From NCBI GenBank assembly GCA_947095535.1, contig OX352773.1, forward strand, positions 24,759,398-24,823,397: a DNA stretch of 64,000 nt, written 5' to 3'. Under the pieces are notes generated by a model. That model searched no databases. It was not told where the DNA came from and saw only the letters and a program-made list of their open reading frames with translations. The stretch comes from Poecilobothrus nobilitatus. Lineage: Eukaryota > Arthropoda > Insecta > Diptera > Dolichopodidae. Positions 34,690-48,213 of this stretch are shown one piece after another. Position 1 is the stretch's first letter; each line of letters opens with the position of its first letter. The position numbers and the translations under genes are program-made.

Positions 34690-37600
34690 AATATCATCAT
34701 TGCCAGTTTAGTTTACATTCAATGTGAGTGTTTTATTATAGATATAAAATTTTTTGTTTTACATGTTGGCAAGGTCTCGCTAACGTCTTGTGTATTATAT
34801 TATGGATATTTGTGTTAAAATATGACGTAAGGGTGAAAAACCTTCACTTAAAAATTAGATGTCTAATTAAGTTTCATAGTTCATATTTTGTTATTCGACT
34901 AGGTACTACCACTTTGCTTGATTGTTTTTGTCAGTTGTCCTTTGTTTATTTATTGACTAGATATTTTAGAAGATTTTATTTTTATAAGGATAAGGAAAAC
35001 AAATGAATAAAGTTATAAGTTAAATATAAAATTTTTAAGCTTACAATAAAAAAAAAAAATTTTTTTTATTGTGGCAGGAAAAGTTTTTGAAAATACAATT
35101 TTCCTATCATATATTAAATTATATTAATGTTTACTTAAATTTTATTATTAAAGAACTTCTAATATTCAAATATCAAATAAATAAACACAAATAATAATAT
35201 TTTGATTAAATATACTAATAAATTCATCAAGAAAACGTTTTTCGTCATTTTCATGTAGATTTTTTTTTTCTTCTTCTTAATCTCCTTTTCGTTTTGTTAT
35301 TAGCTCTATTTTTGTCATTCGGTTCAGGATCAAGGTTTGATTTATAAAGCCTTTTTTAACATTTTTCATTTCATTTTACCTGGTTATGGTTTCACTAAAG
35401 TCAAAATGAATAAACAATATTGAAATAACGTAAAATGATTAAATGAATACCTAATAATAAAAGTTGAACAAAACGGTTTTTTCAATCAACTGGAGCAAGC
35501 TATTTAGTAGAATATTTTTTAAATTGGCTAAATTCTACATTGAAAACCAGGATTTAAAACATAATTATATAAGAGTTTGTTTGTTTCAAACTATTTAGTC
35601 TCAATATAACAGGATTTTTTAAGTGGTTAGATAGAATAGATAACAATTTTTCGAACACGGCATGATGACATTTTTTTTCTGTGGGTAGTATAGATCTTTA
35701 AAATACACTGAGAAAACATAAGCCTCTTTGGCAGTGTGGATTTTTTTACTATTAAAATCGCCTTCCCTTACATTCAGTATAATTTATAAGATAATCACCT
35801 TAATTACAAAACAGTATGCTGGCTGAGACAAAGTACAAGAAAAGGAAACGGAATGGGGGGCGGAAATTTTAAACTAGTATTGAATAGGAATGGAATTAAA
35901 TAGTGATTTTGACTAGATAAAACTGAACTTCTATATATTACAGGAACCGAGGAACACCAACTGCGGTTGTAATATGTTCTACAATTTGGACGTACAAACT
36001 ATGAATAACTTCTTAAATTACTGAGTCCCGATCCAACTCGATTTCAAACAAAATAAAATTCACTCCTCTTTAAAATTATATTATAAACAAAAAATATTAT
36101 CCTTAACAGTATTGTAAAAAAATTTAAAAAGGAAATACGGAAAATTAAAAATTGTTTTCATGATTATCGTTAGATCCAAAAAGAAAAAGGAAAATATTGA
36201 TAAATGTGTCATCAGCATGATAATAACTGTTTTTATTGACGTTATTTTATTGTATCGTTAATTCATACTATTTTGTTTAATGCGTTAGTGTGCGGTGTAC
36301 TTGAAAAATATGTTATGATTTTAATTTATAAGAAAAGAAATTTTGAGAGATTCTAAAATTAATCTTTAAAATTTCTTTTAAAACCTTAAATTTGACAGGT
36401 GATAATTAAAATCACGTAAGAATAATTTTATAGTAAGGTTTTTGGATTGAAAAGTGAATATAATTTTTCTAACAGATAAATTTATATTAATATTAAAATA
36501 AATTTTTGGTATTTGTATATTTTAATAAGAAATTTGTATTAAAGATGGTGGACCATAATCATTGTCAAGACGAAATATATTACAATTAAAATGATATGAA
36601 ATGAATTTTAACATTTTATTAAAAATAATTTTTAATTTATGTAATTAAGTTAAATGCATATGTAGCTATTAAATATTAAAGGATTTGTTGAATTATCTTT
36701 TATAATTTCTGTTTAGACTTTTATTAATTATCTAATTAAAAATGTATTTAAATCTGGTTATTATTCATGATTTGGTTGTTAATTTGAATATTCTTGAATT
36801 ATACAGTAGTTATTAAAAATATTTATAAAATAATTAATTATAAGATAGTATTCTATTGTTTTTTAATTTGATTATAGCAGATTAATTCTCGGAAATTCAT
36901 AAGATTAAATTTATTTTTTTTAAATAAATACTTTAGTACATTCTACGTACGTATTTTATTTAAATACTTTCGTACATTCTACGAAAAATTAATAGTATAT
37001 ATCGAAACTATATAAAAAGGAAAATAAAGTTCAATAAAATTAATAATTTATTAAATGTCTGAAAGTGAAAATGCTAACTAAGCATTTTAAAATATTAAGT
37101 ACAGTTGTGTAAATTTAAGTAAATTAACTAAATAAAGTGTTTCTAAAAATGCATTGATGTCATAAAATCAGTCTATAGGAGCCCATCTAAGAAGATTGTT
37201 TAACTTTTGTTGGACTCGTTTACTAAGAACAAAACTATATATTTTCTTTATATCTTAATTGTTCCATTGAATAAGTTATAAACGCCTAAAAATATGCAAT
37301 TGTTAATAAAATAATAACATTTTTTTTTAAATACTTTCATTTCAGTATTTTCACTTAGTTTATTTATTTTTTTTATTTTAATTGAATATTATGCAGTGAA
37401 TTGAAGTAATATCAGTAAGATCCTCGACTATAGAGGTCATTTTGGGCCTGATTCACATATAGTCTTTATCTTATTCTAAATAATACTAAAAAAAATTAAT
37501 TTTTTTATATTTAAATAATACAAAAACGTAAATTATAATTAAATAAATTTTACATTATTTATAATATTAATTAAGTATCAATTAAACATTTGAAAATTTC

Positions 37601-39104
37601 TATTTTAATTTAATTAAAAATAATAAAAAATAACTATGGCAATAAACATTATAATTATTATATATTTGTATCATTGAATTTATTATCTCGTAAATAGTTT
37701 AATTAAATTTTATTACTGAGTAATAAATTCAATTTATATTACAGAATATGATTTAGTTTTTTAAAATTTATTTATTTCTTTTATTTTTTTTGGTAATTTT
37801 TTTTAGAACAAATAATATAAAAAAAATTAATTTAAATTTTTTAGTATCCTTTTAATTTGATTAAAAAAAATTTTAAGACATACTCCGGATAAATTATTAT
37901 TTATGTATTTATTATTATTTGTAAAATGAACGTGAAAAACAAAAAGATTCGAATATTTATTAGTCCTTGAAAGGCTGCTTGGATTCTATTTATTTTTCAT
38001 GAATTTTCAAAATCAAAATGAATTAAATAAAAATCAAACAGAACAAATAACAAAAATAAATATATAAAAAAATATTGAAATTTATAGTTCAATGTTAATT
38101 AAACGTATATATAATATTTTATGTATAATATTTGCAAATACAGTGTTGTACAAAAATGACGAATAAAATTTAATATTTAATTTTTAAATTTATAATTAAA
38201 ATTCGATTAGTTTAGTAAAATTTTTTTCTGACAACATGTCAATTATTTGACTTATAAATTCGACTTATTTGACTTCAAAATATTCGATGCATTATTATTA
38301 ACTTTGCTACCATGATCAGATTATTCGATCATAACTTTAGATTATTAGCCGAACTTCATGGCGTTTTCTTAAAACACTATGCCAAAACTAAAACTCTATC
38401 CAATCATAAGGCTGAATATTTCTATATTACCATAAATGTAAGTTGTCATCGCAAAAGAAAGTAGAAGTTGGAACAAAATGGAAGTAGAAAGTAATGCTAT
38501 TTCTAAGAAAGTACAATAAATACACAATAAAGCAGAATTTAGATTTGAAATTTTAAAAATTTTAAATAAAAAAAACTTAAGAACGAAAAATAATTTATAA
38601 ATTCTTATTAGGATTATTTATAACGCAGTGTTATTTATTTATGTGCAACATTTTATAAATAAATATATTTTCTAAATAAAGATAGGTAGTGTTGAAATAA
38701 TGCTCCAAGATATAAGGTCGAATAGGTTTGATTACAGCTTTGAAGGAGAAATAAAGTTGAATGGTCCTTATTTTCGTTTTCAAAATATTATGTGTTTTAC
38801 CTTTCCTTAATAATTTAAAAAAAAAATACGATTTCGTCTTTATTTCCTTGTCGAAAAGGAAATATGGAACTTATTTCTTGCAGCATTATTTCACACAATA
38901 TATTTATTTATTTTTTAAAAGCAATTCATACGTACAGCTGTAATTATGCCTATTATCATCATGTAACCTTATAATTAAAAATTTATACAAGTTTTATAGA
39001 GGCCAAATAGAATTTTTCAAATTATTATTTTAATTTTCGTGATAAAGTTATACCATCTATTCTTCTTTTGTGTCAAGTCACCAACTTAAAAACTTGAAAT
39101 AATA
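34690..39104. other. Gene-free AT-rich DNA
   Basis: The 92-codon frame at 34728-35006 is the longest but shows no domain. A 22-bp direct repeat with one mismatch (AAATACTTTxGTACATTCTACG) occurs at 36926-36947 and 36962-36983. Nothing else gene-like was seen. Confidence 0.5.
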
Positions 39105-39330
39105 TTATACCCGTACGATAAGTATCGAATATAATAAAATTACTTCTGCGTTTGTAACACCTCGAAAAAAAACAAGCTAGATATACCTTCAAAAATATGG
39201 ATCGCATCAGAATCAAATTCTGAGTCGATTAAACTTTGTCCGTCCGGCAGCATGCTAACTCAAAAACTAAAAAAGCTAGAGTTTTGCAATTAACATAAAA
39301 TATTCTGACCAATTTGTAGGTTCCCTATAT
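39105..39330 (+). repeat. INE-1/DINE-1-like dispersed repeat, copy C
   Basis: In order it contains ACCCGTACGATAAGTATCG, TGCGTTTGTAACACCTCG, AGAATCAAATTCTGAGTCGA, TGTCCGTCCGGCAGCATG, TAACTCAAAAACTAAAAAAG and CTAGAGTTTTGCAAT. This is the cleanest match in the window to the fly-type consensus I remember and the main support for a dipteran source. Confidence 0.65.
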
Positions 39331-40060
39331 TGTTTGGTTGAGATTTTTTATAATAATTATTACTCTTTAATGGATTGCCCATTAATTTAAAATACTACAA
39401 TTAATTTCAAAACTCATGTTTGAAAAATTTGAAAATCTTAAAGATTTTTTTTTTTTTTTTTTGAATAAAAGGCTTAAGAAATAAATAAATTTCTTTTTAT
39501 GACTTAAAAGATATTTTTATAACTTTTAAATATTTGATTTATTTTATTACTTTCTTTATGATTGAATGTACACGTTTAAACGATTACGAAAAACATGTTC
39601 TAAAGTTTCATTTCAAAACATATAAAAAGGTTGATATTTTTTTCATAAAATCTTGGATTAAAATGAGTTTTTAAAAATTATTTTTATGTTATTCTTTTTT
39701 TTTTTTTGCATATAAATTAAAAGAAAATGTATTTGTTTTTCTTAAAATATTGGAGAATGTAAATATTTTTATTAGTATTTTCGAACAATGTATTTTTATA
39801 GGTGTTTAAAAGTATCCGTCGTTTTAATGATAATTCAAGCGAGTAAATAATAAGGATTTTAAAAAAAATCTCTGAATTTAAATACTCATATACTTGTATT
39901 TTATTTAAAAAGAGAATGTTATTATTTTCTTCTTTGTTTTTTATATGAATATGCGTTGATGTAGGATTGAAATTCCATTAGTATAGAGATAATAATATAT
40001 AAGTACGCTTATACATTTTTCTTTGTTCTTAAACTTTTTATATTCCGGGGATTTGATGTC
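39331..40060. other. Gene-free AT-rich DNA
   Basis: Poly-T runs near 39,450 and 39,700; nothing recognisable. Confidence 0.55.
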
Positions 40061-40200
40061 GACACGGTACTCTTTTGTAATTATACATATGTATATGTGG
40101 AATTCCTTCACATGGGACAATGAAAAAATATCAGGAGGAAACCATGTGAGATGGAGATGCCAAATGGAAGCCTTATGCTCTCTCGCGGAGTGAAATGTAC
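40061..40200 (+). other. Short GC-richer island with an open frame, unidentified
   Basis: Around 40,050-40,200 the composition jumps (GTCGACACGGTACTC, CATGGGACAATG, GAGATGGAGATGCCAAATGG, CTCTCTCGCGGAGTG). One frame reads EMEMPNGSLMLSRGVKC with no A/T-bias signature but runs out into a poly-A-coded tail, and the opposite end is closed by a stop about 10 codons upstream. It could be a fragment of a captured exon or of a transposon ORF. I do not recognise the peptide. Confidence 0.3.
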
Positions 40201-41420
40201 AAAAAAAAAATATGCAGAATTAAATATTTTTTAATGTCTTTTTTATTTTTTCTCATATTAAGAAACCTAAATATTTTAAAATTTCTAATTAAAAATTATT
40301 TCTTAGATTTTTTCTACAATTTTAGTATGATGGAAAATGTTCAAACCATTGTTTTCGTTATATTTTCACCTAAGACTATCTATTTTTAATTTATATAAAA
40401 AATTTCAAAAGTAAAAGTTGTCGGATTAGTAAAAAAAAACCTTTGCTTAAAAGGATTGCTTAAAAAAGAAGGTTTCAGATCTTACATTAATATGAAAAAT
40501 TTGACTTTTGATGACGAATGAAATTTGTGAGCATCTTGAAAGCATGATTTTTTAATGCCCATTATGAAAAATAGTTCTATTCTATTCTTGTTAAAACGAA
40601 TTTTAAAAAAAAACGTTAAGATTTCTTCTTAATGCAATTATAATAAAACGTGTATAATAAAAAATTAATACACTATTTTATAATATATGTGGAAGGATTT
40701 TTGGAGAAAATTAATTTTTTGATTCATTTTACGTAAACATTGCAATGTTTTGCAGTGAATGTGATGTTATGCAACGAATTTAAAAACATATTTTCAATAA
40801 CATTATCTTATCTTTAAAAAATAATAATTTGAAATAGATTTAGAAAAGTTTTGGAAAAATAATATTAATTCTATTACAGACGCTCTGGTAAAATATAAAT
40901 AAATTTTTCTTCTTATTTTCTTCTTCTCTTTGTTTTAGGAAGATATTCGATTTAGATTCGTGGTTTCGGCAATTAAGTCTTCATAAGAAACAATCTCAAG
41001 ATTTGAAGTCTATAACTAATAATCGTGATTAGTTGGCTGTATCTTTTGATTAATCAATATTTCACAATATTGTCCTTTATTGTTTTCAAATCTAAGACAC
41101 TGTAAAAGAATATTATACCTAATGAATTGACTGTAAAAGAAGAGTAGTTATCTTATCTTCGAATGAAAGAAATATCGGGATGACTACTTTAGTGCATGGC
41201 AGTGGTAAAATGTCTAAATGGAGCCATTTCTAAGGTGTTTAAAGGCTTTTAAATAAATAATATTTATTATTTATCGGATAGTGATAGATCCTTTTTGGTT
41301 GTTTTTTGAAAACATTCGGTTGTTTTAATCTTTTTGAAATATTGCAACAATTTATCGTATCTCTTAAAAAATATATATTGTTTATATATTAATAATCTGC
41401 CAATAATTTATTAATTTTTA
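40201..41420. other. Gene-free AT-rich DNA
   Basis: No gene or known repeat. The 64-codon frame at 40195-40389 is I/F/N/K-rich and composition-driven. Confidence 0.5.
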
Positions 41421-41530
41421 TATTCGCACAAACGTAGTGCTTGGGGTGTAATAAATTTGCCATTACATTTGTGACATCTTAAAGGAGATAACATATAGAT
41501 ATGGAAAAGTGTATATTATATTCTTGTTTT
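41421..41530 (+). repeat. INE-1/DINE-1-like dispersed repeat, 5' fragment, copy D
   Basis: TATTCGCACAAACGTAGTG, GGTGTAATAAATTTGCCATT, ACATTTGTGACATCTTAAAG and GAGATAACATATAG match the heads of copies A and B, ending at TATATTCTTG. The core GATTTAGCCATGTCCG part is missing. Confidence 0.6.
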
Positions 41531-44500
41531 TATATACAATAGAATATAAATTAAATGTCCACATCATATCAGAATAAATTGACTATATAACTTAAATTTA
41601 TTTCATAATAAATATGTGAAAAAAAATCAAAAACTCTACTATACTTTTTTATATATACTTTATTTTTGTAGCTTTCCTCGAATTTTGAAAATTTTTGACA
41701 TTTTAACATTTCCCAATTCGTTAGTATATTTTTAACATTCATTAAAAAACCGCAAAATGGAAAATTTTTTGTTAATTAATTAAAACAAAAAAAAAAATGT
41801 TTATTTTTTGAAATTGTTGTTTTAAATTTAAAAGAAAAAAAAAATTGCACAAGTTTTTATATACCTTAAAGCTTTAAAAATGTTTTCCAAGAATTTTCTT
41901 TTTCTCTTATTAATTTTTTTGCTTAAAATTTCCGTATCAAAGTGAAAATTAGAAAAAAGCAATGTATTTTTTAGCATAGGAACGAAAAACAAAAAAAAAA
42001 ACAAAAGAAAGAAAGAAAAATTTATCATTTTAGGATGTGTATAGTATCAGGGCCGTCACCATATTTATTAATAAAAATTAACCATAAAATAACATTATTG
42101 TTTCGTTTTACAAGCGTTTAAATGTAGTTAAATTTTTGCTTGTTTAAATTAGAGATTGTTATTGTAGAGAGTGGTTGAAAAGTCATCATATGAATTTTTA
42201 TTTTTTTTACTAATTTTTAATAAATATTTTGACAATATTTTTAAAGAAAAATTGTTTTGTCTTATCTGATAATACCAGAGTTGATATACAATTTTTTAGG
42301 AGGAAGTATACGACTTGGAAGAAGTATAGAGAAATACTAGATCAATTTTTTCTTATATAATTATGTATATATAAAAGCCAAAATTTTGTTAAAGATAACA
42401 ACGATAAAAAATTTATTTTTTAGTTTTTTTAATCCGTACTCAAATTTAATCCGTACTCAGAAAAACAACTTAATTTAAGTATATATAAAGAGATGCCGCT
42501 TTTACTCTATTATTTAATAAGTATCTATTTTAATAGGCATTTGGAATCTGATCTAAAAATTTAATTTAAAAAAATCTAATCTCAACATTTTTCTGCATAA
42601 TATCTTTCGAGCTGTATTCAAACTATAGTCAAATTTGATTTGATGATACTGACGAAGAAATTTTTTCAATAGAAAAGTTATTTCTTTCAATTCTGATTTT
42701 TGTTTCGAAAATATTTTCTTCAGATTCTAGGGCTGTTTGTTAACAATAAGGTACTCGAACTATTAAATAGCAAATATGGTGTATTGATATGAACAATTAA
42801 ACAAGAACTATTTAAAATGGAATTTTTTCCTGTACCCAGCATTTTTTTAATTTATAATTATTCTTTCATAATTATTTTACTTCATCCAATCCTTTCAGTT
42901 TTCATCTTCAAAAAAAAAAACGTATTAATTAAAATTTATATGCTTAATTTCACTAAAAATTTTGTATCAGTTATGGTACTCTTTTTTCTCATATTAAAGA
43001 ATTTTAAAAATGTTTTATTATAATTAGGAAAATTTTCGTATTTTAAAATAAACACAACAAAATAAAATAAAGAAGAACAAAACAAAATTAAGCTAACCAT
43101 TGTCAGATATTTCACAAAATAAAATACAATTTTCATGACCTTTCAACAGTTACTCAACCATTACTTAAACAATTTGAAAAATTAAATGAAAGAGGCTCAA
43201 ATATTGAAAAAAATAATTTTATTTTTTTTTATAAGAGTGACTGTAAAGGAAAATTAGAAAATACAAAACATATTTTGTGTCGGATAAAATAGAGCTGCAT
43301 GTACCAGGCAATTTATATAAAGTGTATTGTTTAAATATTTAAATTTTTTAAAGGAAACTTTCCTAAAATTAGCAAAGGAAAAGTGAAGTATTATTCACAG
43401 CTTTTTGTTATTCAATAAAGAAGAAAATCAATGGGAAACATGGCAAGCAGTATGGTAATATTTCGCTGACATAAAACATTTTTAGAAGAGTCCCAAATTT
43501 TTGTGTTTCAAATGGGTTGAATAATGCTGGCACTTTTGATGAAGAATCTGTACATATTTTTAAAGCTTTGTTCGTATTAAATAGTAAAATTTTCAAAAAT
43601 ACAGGATAACTTAAAGTTAAATTTAACAATATTAACAAGTATTAACAAAACTTCAGTATTTTATTAAAATTATGTTCAATTTTCAGTTTTAAATTTTATA
43701 TCTTTTACTCTGATTTTTATTTTGATAACTCATAATTTCATGATAATAACATTACAAAATATCTACCTATATATATATACTTAAACAAAGGTTTTCATTT
43801 AACAGTAATAAATTTTTGACTAAAGTTTACAGGATAACGTCAATTTTTTTTTTGAAATTTATTATTTATGTTAAAATTATTTTTTACAATAAAAATTAGT
43901 ACAAAAATTCATTCAAGGAGTTGAGTTTAATTAATATAATTTCCATAAAGTGCTATTAGGATATTTTCTAATTGACTTTGAAAAAAAAAAAAATTTTATT
44001 TTCTTTTTTTGTATACATACTTTAGTTAAAAATAGGCTGATTAATTTTAGGATTAAAACTAAGAAGGGAAAAATAAATAAAAAAAAAACAAAACAAGAGA
44101 AAAGAAAAAAATAAAGAAAAGATGTTTATTAAATGAAAAGAATCAAATGAGGACTGTTTAAAATATCGTAAAATAACACAAAAAAAAGGTAAAAAAAACA
44201 AAAAAACGCAACATTCAATCCTGAAAACAGGAAAAAAAAAATTCTGGACCCTTTCAAGATGATAACACCAAGTGATTTTATAAAACAAAACAATAACAAA
44301 AGTAAAAAAAAAAAAAAAATAATAAATTCATATTGCTATCTCTTTTTGTCAAAATCTCTTGTGCTTGTACTTTGCCAATGTTTTTTTTTTTTTTTATTTT
44401 TTCATTTTTTTAAGCAGTCACTTCCTTTTTTGTTTTTTTTGGTTTTGCTTTTTTCAACTGTTTTTTTTTTGGTTACACGGCTGCTCTTTTTATAAAAATT

Positions 44501-45475
44501 TCGAAATTTTGTTCAGTTGAAAAAAAGCGTAAAGAGTGAAAAAATAAAGGTAAAACCAACATTGAATTTTATTCAAATGTGGAATGATAAATCCGTAAAC
44601 GAAATTATTTCCTGATAAAAAAAAAAAAATTTTTTTTTTTGGTCCTTCACATAGGTTTTTTACGTTTATGTGTTGCCTGCAATCAATTTTAATAAAATTA
44701 GTCTTGCTTTTTATTATTTTTATTTTTTGTTTTTTTTTTGCAAGTTATTTTAGATGTTGTTTTCAGCATTTTTATACCTTTTATATACCTCTGGCAATGA
44801 ATATGAAAGAAAAAGCTAAAGCTAAAACAAACAATAAAGTAGATTATCCTTTTTTTTTTTTTTTTTTTGTTGATAATGATTATGATGATGATGATGATGA
44901 TGATATTTGAATGATTATGATTGGTGATGATCATAATGATTATAATGTTGATAATAATTATGATTATGGTGGAATTATTATTGTTGATGTTGAAATATGA
45001 GTTATTTTGATGTTGGATGTTATCATATTTACTTCTATTTCTTCTGCTTATGACATTTTGATGCTCAGTTCATATTTTTTTTTTATTTCATATTTTTTGT
45101 TTTTCCTTTTTTTTTTCTGGTATACTCTAAATAAATTTTTATTGTTTTGAATTGGGGAGGATGAATGACTTGTTGTTGACTAATAATTTTTGGTTTAAAA
45201 GTAAAATGGTTTTGTTTTTCAAATATTGTCATGAAAATAATAATTTGTTTTTATTCCTTTTGAGTTGTTTCTTTGACTTTGTTGATCTATATGTAAAGAG
45301 ATATAGAACTTTTTCATATATTTTTTAAGGTATGATGTAATTATAGGTCTTCCTGTAAATTTAGAACCAAAAAAATATTAATTTTAGTTATTAACTAATT
45401 GTTATTTGTTACCATTAGTATAGTAGTAATCAAAAATTACGAGCTTAAACCTTAGGAATCTTAAAGTATGAACTA
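41531..45475. other. Gene-free AT-rich DNA
   Basis: Nothing gene-like. The facing frames at 44022-44288, 44259-44495, 44668-44910 and 44698-44934 are hydrophobic or polar low-complexity translations of T/A and GAT runs. Confidence 0.55.
44872..45000 (+). repeat. (GAT)n microsatellite with degenerate extension
   Basis: A perfect (TGA)n core at about 44882-44905 is followed by about 95 bp of decaying GAT, AAT and GTT triplets (GATTATGATTGGTGATGATC and on). The A-rich complement reads ATC/ATT. Confidence 0.9.
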
Positions 45476-45690
45476 TATCTAGGAATAAACCTAGATAATG
45501 AACTAAATTTCAAATACCACATTAATAAAATAACAGATGGGGTAAATTTATGTTATGTACGATTATTATATCCGTATAAAAGTTTAAAATTAAATTATTA
45601 GCATATAAAACTATTCTACCCAGTATATTAGTTTACAGATTTCCCACTTGAAAATCAACGGCAAATACAAATATTGATATTTTTCAAAGG
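45476..45690 (+). pseudogene. Non-LTR retrotransposon reverse transcriptase, thumb-region fragment
   Basis: From 45,476 the frame reads YLGINLDNELNFKYHI and continues NKIT, the conserved YLGVxLDxxLxWxxHI block that follows the reverse transcriptase palm in Jockey/I-like non-LTR elements. It is then followed by LLYPYKSLKLN, the usual LYPLxxxxSxLxxxxK-type segment. In-frame stops lie at 45599 and 45629, and a later QRQIQIL resembles the LQxxQNKxLR segment. The catalytic palm upstream and any ORF end downstream are not seen, so this is roughly 70 codons of a dead copy. It points the same way as the N-terminal fragment at 47.8 kb but is upstream of it, so the two are separate copies or rearranged. 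Confidence 0.8.
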
Positions 45691-47835
45691 AATTAAAACT
45701 GAAATCCTGAAATTCATGTTTAAAAAACCGAAATACTATTTAAAAAAACAAAAATCACTTTATTTTCTTTGAAACATAGTTACATACAAATAATAAAGGC
45801 TCAATTCTTGATTTCTTACAGAATTTATTTAATCCATTATAAATTTTTACGAAATTTTCCCAATTTTCCTGCTCATTCTTTATATTAAAAATAATAGTCT
45901 TATAAAAAAAAAAAAGAAGAAAATAACAAAAAAATACCAAAAAGAATTTATATAAATTTAGAAAGAAATGAAAGGCATTACTTATCGTTTTATCTTATGG
46001 ATGTCTTTTAGTTGTCAGTTATAATCCTTTTTCTGTTCTGAAATTTCCAAAAGAAAAAATATCGTGGTTGAGAAAAACGCACAATCATTTTTTTTGTTTT
46101 TTACTTGGGTAGTTAAAAGAAAAAACAAAAAACTGTATAATTTGTTTGTGTTCATGTTGGAACGAATGTGTACTTTAGTTAGAATTATGAATTTTGAGCT
46201 TGTCGTATTAATATATTTTGTTATTTTTATTGTTAATATTATGCTGTTTTCGAATTTTTCATTTTCATGTTGTATTTTTTATTTTTTGTTTGGAATATAA
46301 GGATGATAAGACCATTTTTTTTTTATGCTTTTACTATAACATGAGTGGTTCCATATTTTTTTTTTGTTTTTGTTTTTAGAAGTTTATGAAATACTTTTCG
46401 AAATTTTACACCATATGTGCGTGACAAACACAAGGCCAACATTTTTTTATTTATTTTTGGTAGAAATGTTGTGTCAAATGAACGCGATAATTTTCTTTTT
46501 TAATGGTTTATTTGAGAGTTGAAAAAGTAATCCTTTGGTTTTAATTTTACAATTTCAATTTGGTTAAAGTTTTTTTTTTTTTGTGATCTTTACGATTTTT
46601 AAAATAATTGATAAAAAAAATTTCATAAAAATGTTAGAAGGTAATTGTTTTTATGAGATTGAATTAAATTAAATGACATATTTTAGTTTTATATATAAAA
46701 ATATCGAAAACCTTAAAGTTTTACTCAAAGTCAATGAGAGTTTTTATTTCAAATGTTAATAACTATAGAACTGACAATTATGATTTTAAATGAATTATAA
46801 TGTACTACGAATTAAAGCAAATTACATTTGAAATTGATGTTTAGTTATGTTGATGCAAAGACGCTGAAGATCCACACTTAGGTCAGTTTAGGCCCACATA
46901 AATGTTGATCCAAGTTTTAAATTTTTACTATGGCTCTAATTTGATAATTCGGAAAACATATCTATATAAAACGTACATTTAAACCAAAAAATTTCAAGAG
47001 CAAAAAAAAAAAAACAAAAAATTTTATTCAACATGATTTTCAGAAGATTTAACATGATTTTACCAGCCTAATATTTATTTTTATTCATTTTTTTAATTAA
47101 TTTTACAAAGATGTGATTCATTTTTAAAATGTGTGGTAATTTTGTTTTTTTATAACCGATGCCTTGATTTTTATAAATGAATCCCAAAGGTATATTATTT
47201 TCTGATAAGGTAGGTTATTTTTTTTTTTTTTATTATTTATGTATTTATGAATTTAATACGTGCATGAAATGAAATATGCAATAATACTTTTTAAAATGTC
47301 AGAACACGAGGATCATTTGCAATATTTCTTCCACATATAAATTATTTTAAAAATATTTTTCAGAATTTTTTCTCTTTTGCATTTAATCATTGTCATTGAT
47401 AACAATTTATAATATAAGTTTATTTATTTGAAAAAGTTTTAGTCGATTTATTTATTCCAAAGTTTTTCGAAAAATTTAATAAATTTTTGTTTGAAAAGTA
47501 AAACAATGATGCCGGTTTTATGGTATCAGTAAAAACTGGGAAAAAGACTTAATAAAAAAGGGCAAATATATTAGGTAAGAAATGTACTTTAATTTTAATT
47601 TTATTTAATAGAATAGAATTCAGTTTGAATGAAATAAAATTTATATATTCAAAATTGAGTAGTTGTTAAAAAATTTATACCTAGATAGAAAAGTGAAAAT
47701 TTGCAAGAAAAGAATTTTGACAAAGGTTTAATCAAACGACAATCATAACAAAGTTAAAAATAAGATTTGCTCAATGAAACACCGCAATGAAATTCAAAGA
47801 ATAAATTAAATCACCCTCTGTTACCGGCCATCTAT
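45691..47835. other. Gene-free AT-rich DNA
   Basis: No gene or repeat recognised. A less AT-rich patch (AGATCCACACTTAGGTCAG, then TTTAGGCCCAC) lies near 46,870. Confidence 0.5.
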
Positions 47836-48205
47836 TTTACAAACTTTAAAGAGCTGAAAGCTATAATAAGAAGCGTGAAGGGAAAAACTTTTTTTTGGAA
47901 ATGATGGTATACCAAATATTATTCTTAAAAACTTAAGTGATAAATTAATTTTAAGTTATGGAATTCTATTCAAAAACCACTCGTACTTTCCATAAAGTGT
48001 GTGGAAAATAGCACATGTATTTTTTATCAGAAAACCAGGAAAAACTCCTACAAACTTCAGTAATTACCGCCCAATAAGTTTATTATCCAACATAAGCAAA
48101 ATATATGAAACCCTTATAAACAATAGAATCACAAAAATTCATCAATGAAAAAATTTAATATTTAACTTTTTATTAAGTTCGCCGTAAGGTATGCAATTTG
48201 TAAAT
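47836..48205 (+). pseudogene. Jockey-like non-LTR reverse transcriptase, N-terminal fragment
   Basis: The translation begins FTNFKELKAIIRSVK. After a frameshift in a T-run (about 47,890) it gives GNDGIPNIILKNLSDKL, the usual GxDGIPNxxLK block, followed by YFP, WKIAHVFFIRKPGK, NYRPISLLSNISKIYE and NRITKIHQ. These are reverse transcriptase domains 0-2 of Jockey-type elements. Stops at 47993, 48146 and 48185 disable it. The last readable piece (GMQFVN) corresponds to the segment just before the palm and ends about 9 bp before a SINE head at 48,214. The palm with its YADD is absent, so the copy was interrupted, truncated or rearranged here. Confidence 0.88.
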
Positions 48206-48213
48206 CTTTACAT

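Noticed and set aside
34728..35006. 92-codon plus-strand frame
   Set aside because: Hydrophobic, cysteine- and phenylalanine-containing low-complexity-like peptide with no domain; consistent with chance in T-rich DNA.
36926..36983. CRISPR-like pair of direct repeats
   Set aside because: Only two copies with a 14-bp gap, in clearly eukaryotic DNA; no array.
44668..44934. Overlapping frames on both strands (80 and 78 codons)
   Set aside because: Both are translations of the T-run and (GAT)n microsatellite, giving poly-F/poly-D or poly-K/poly-I.
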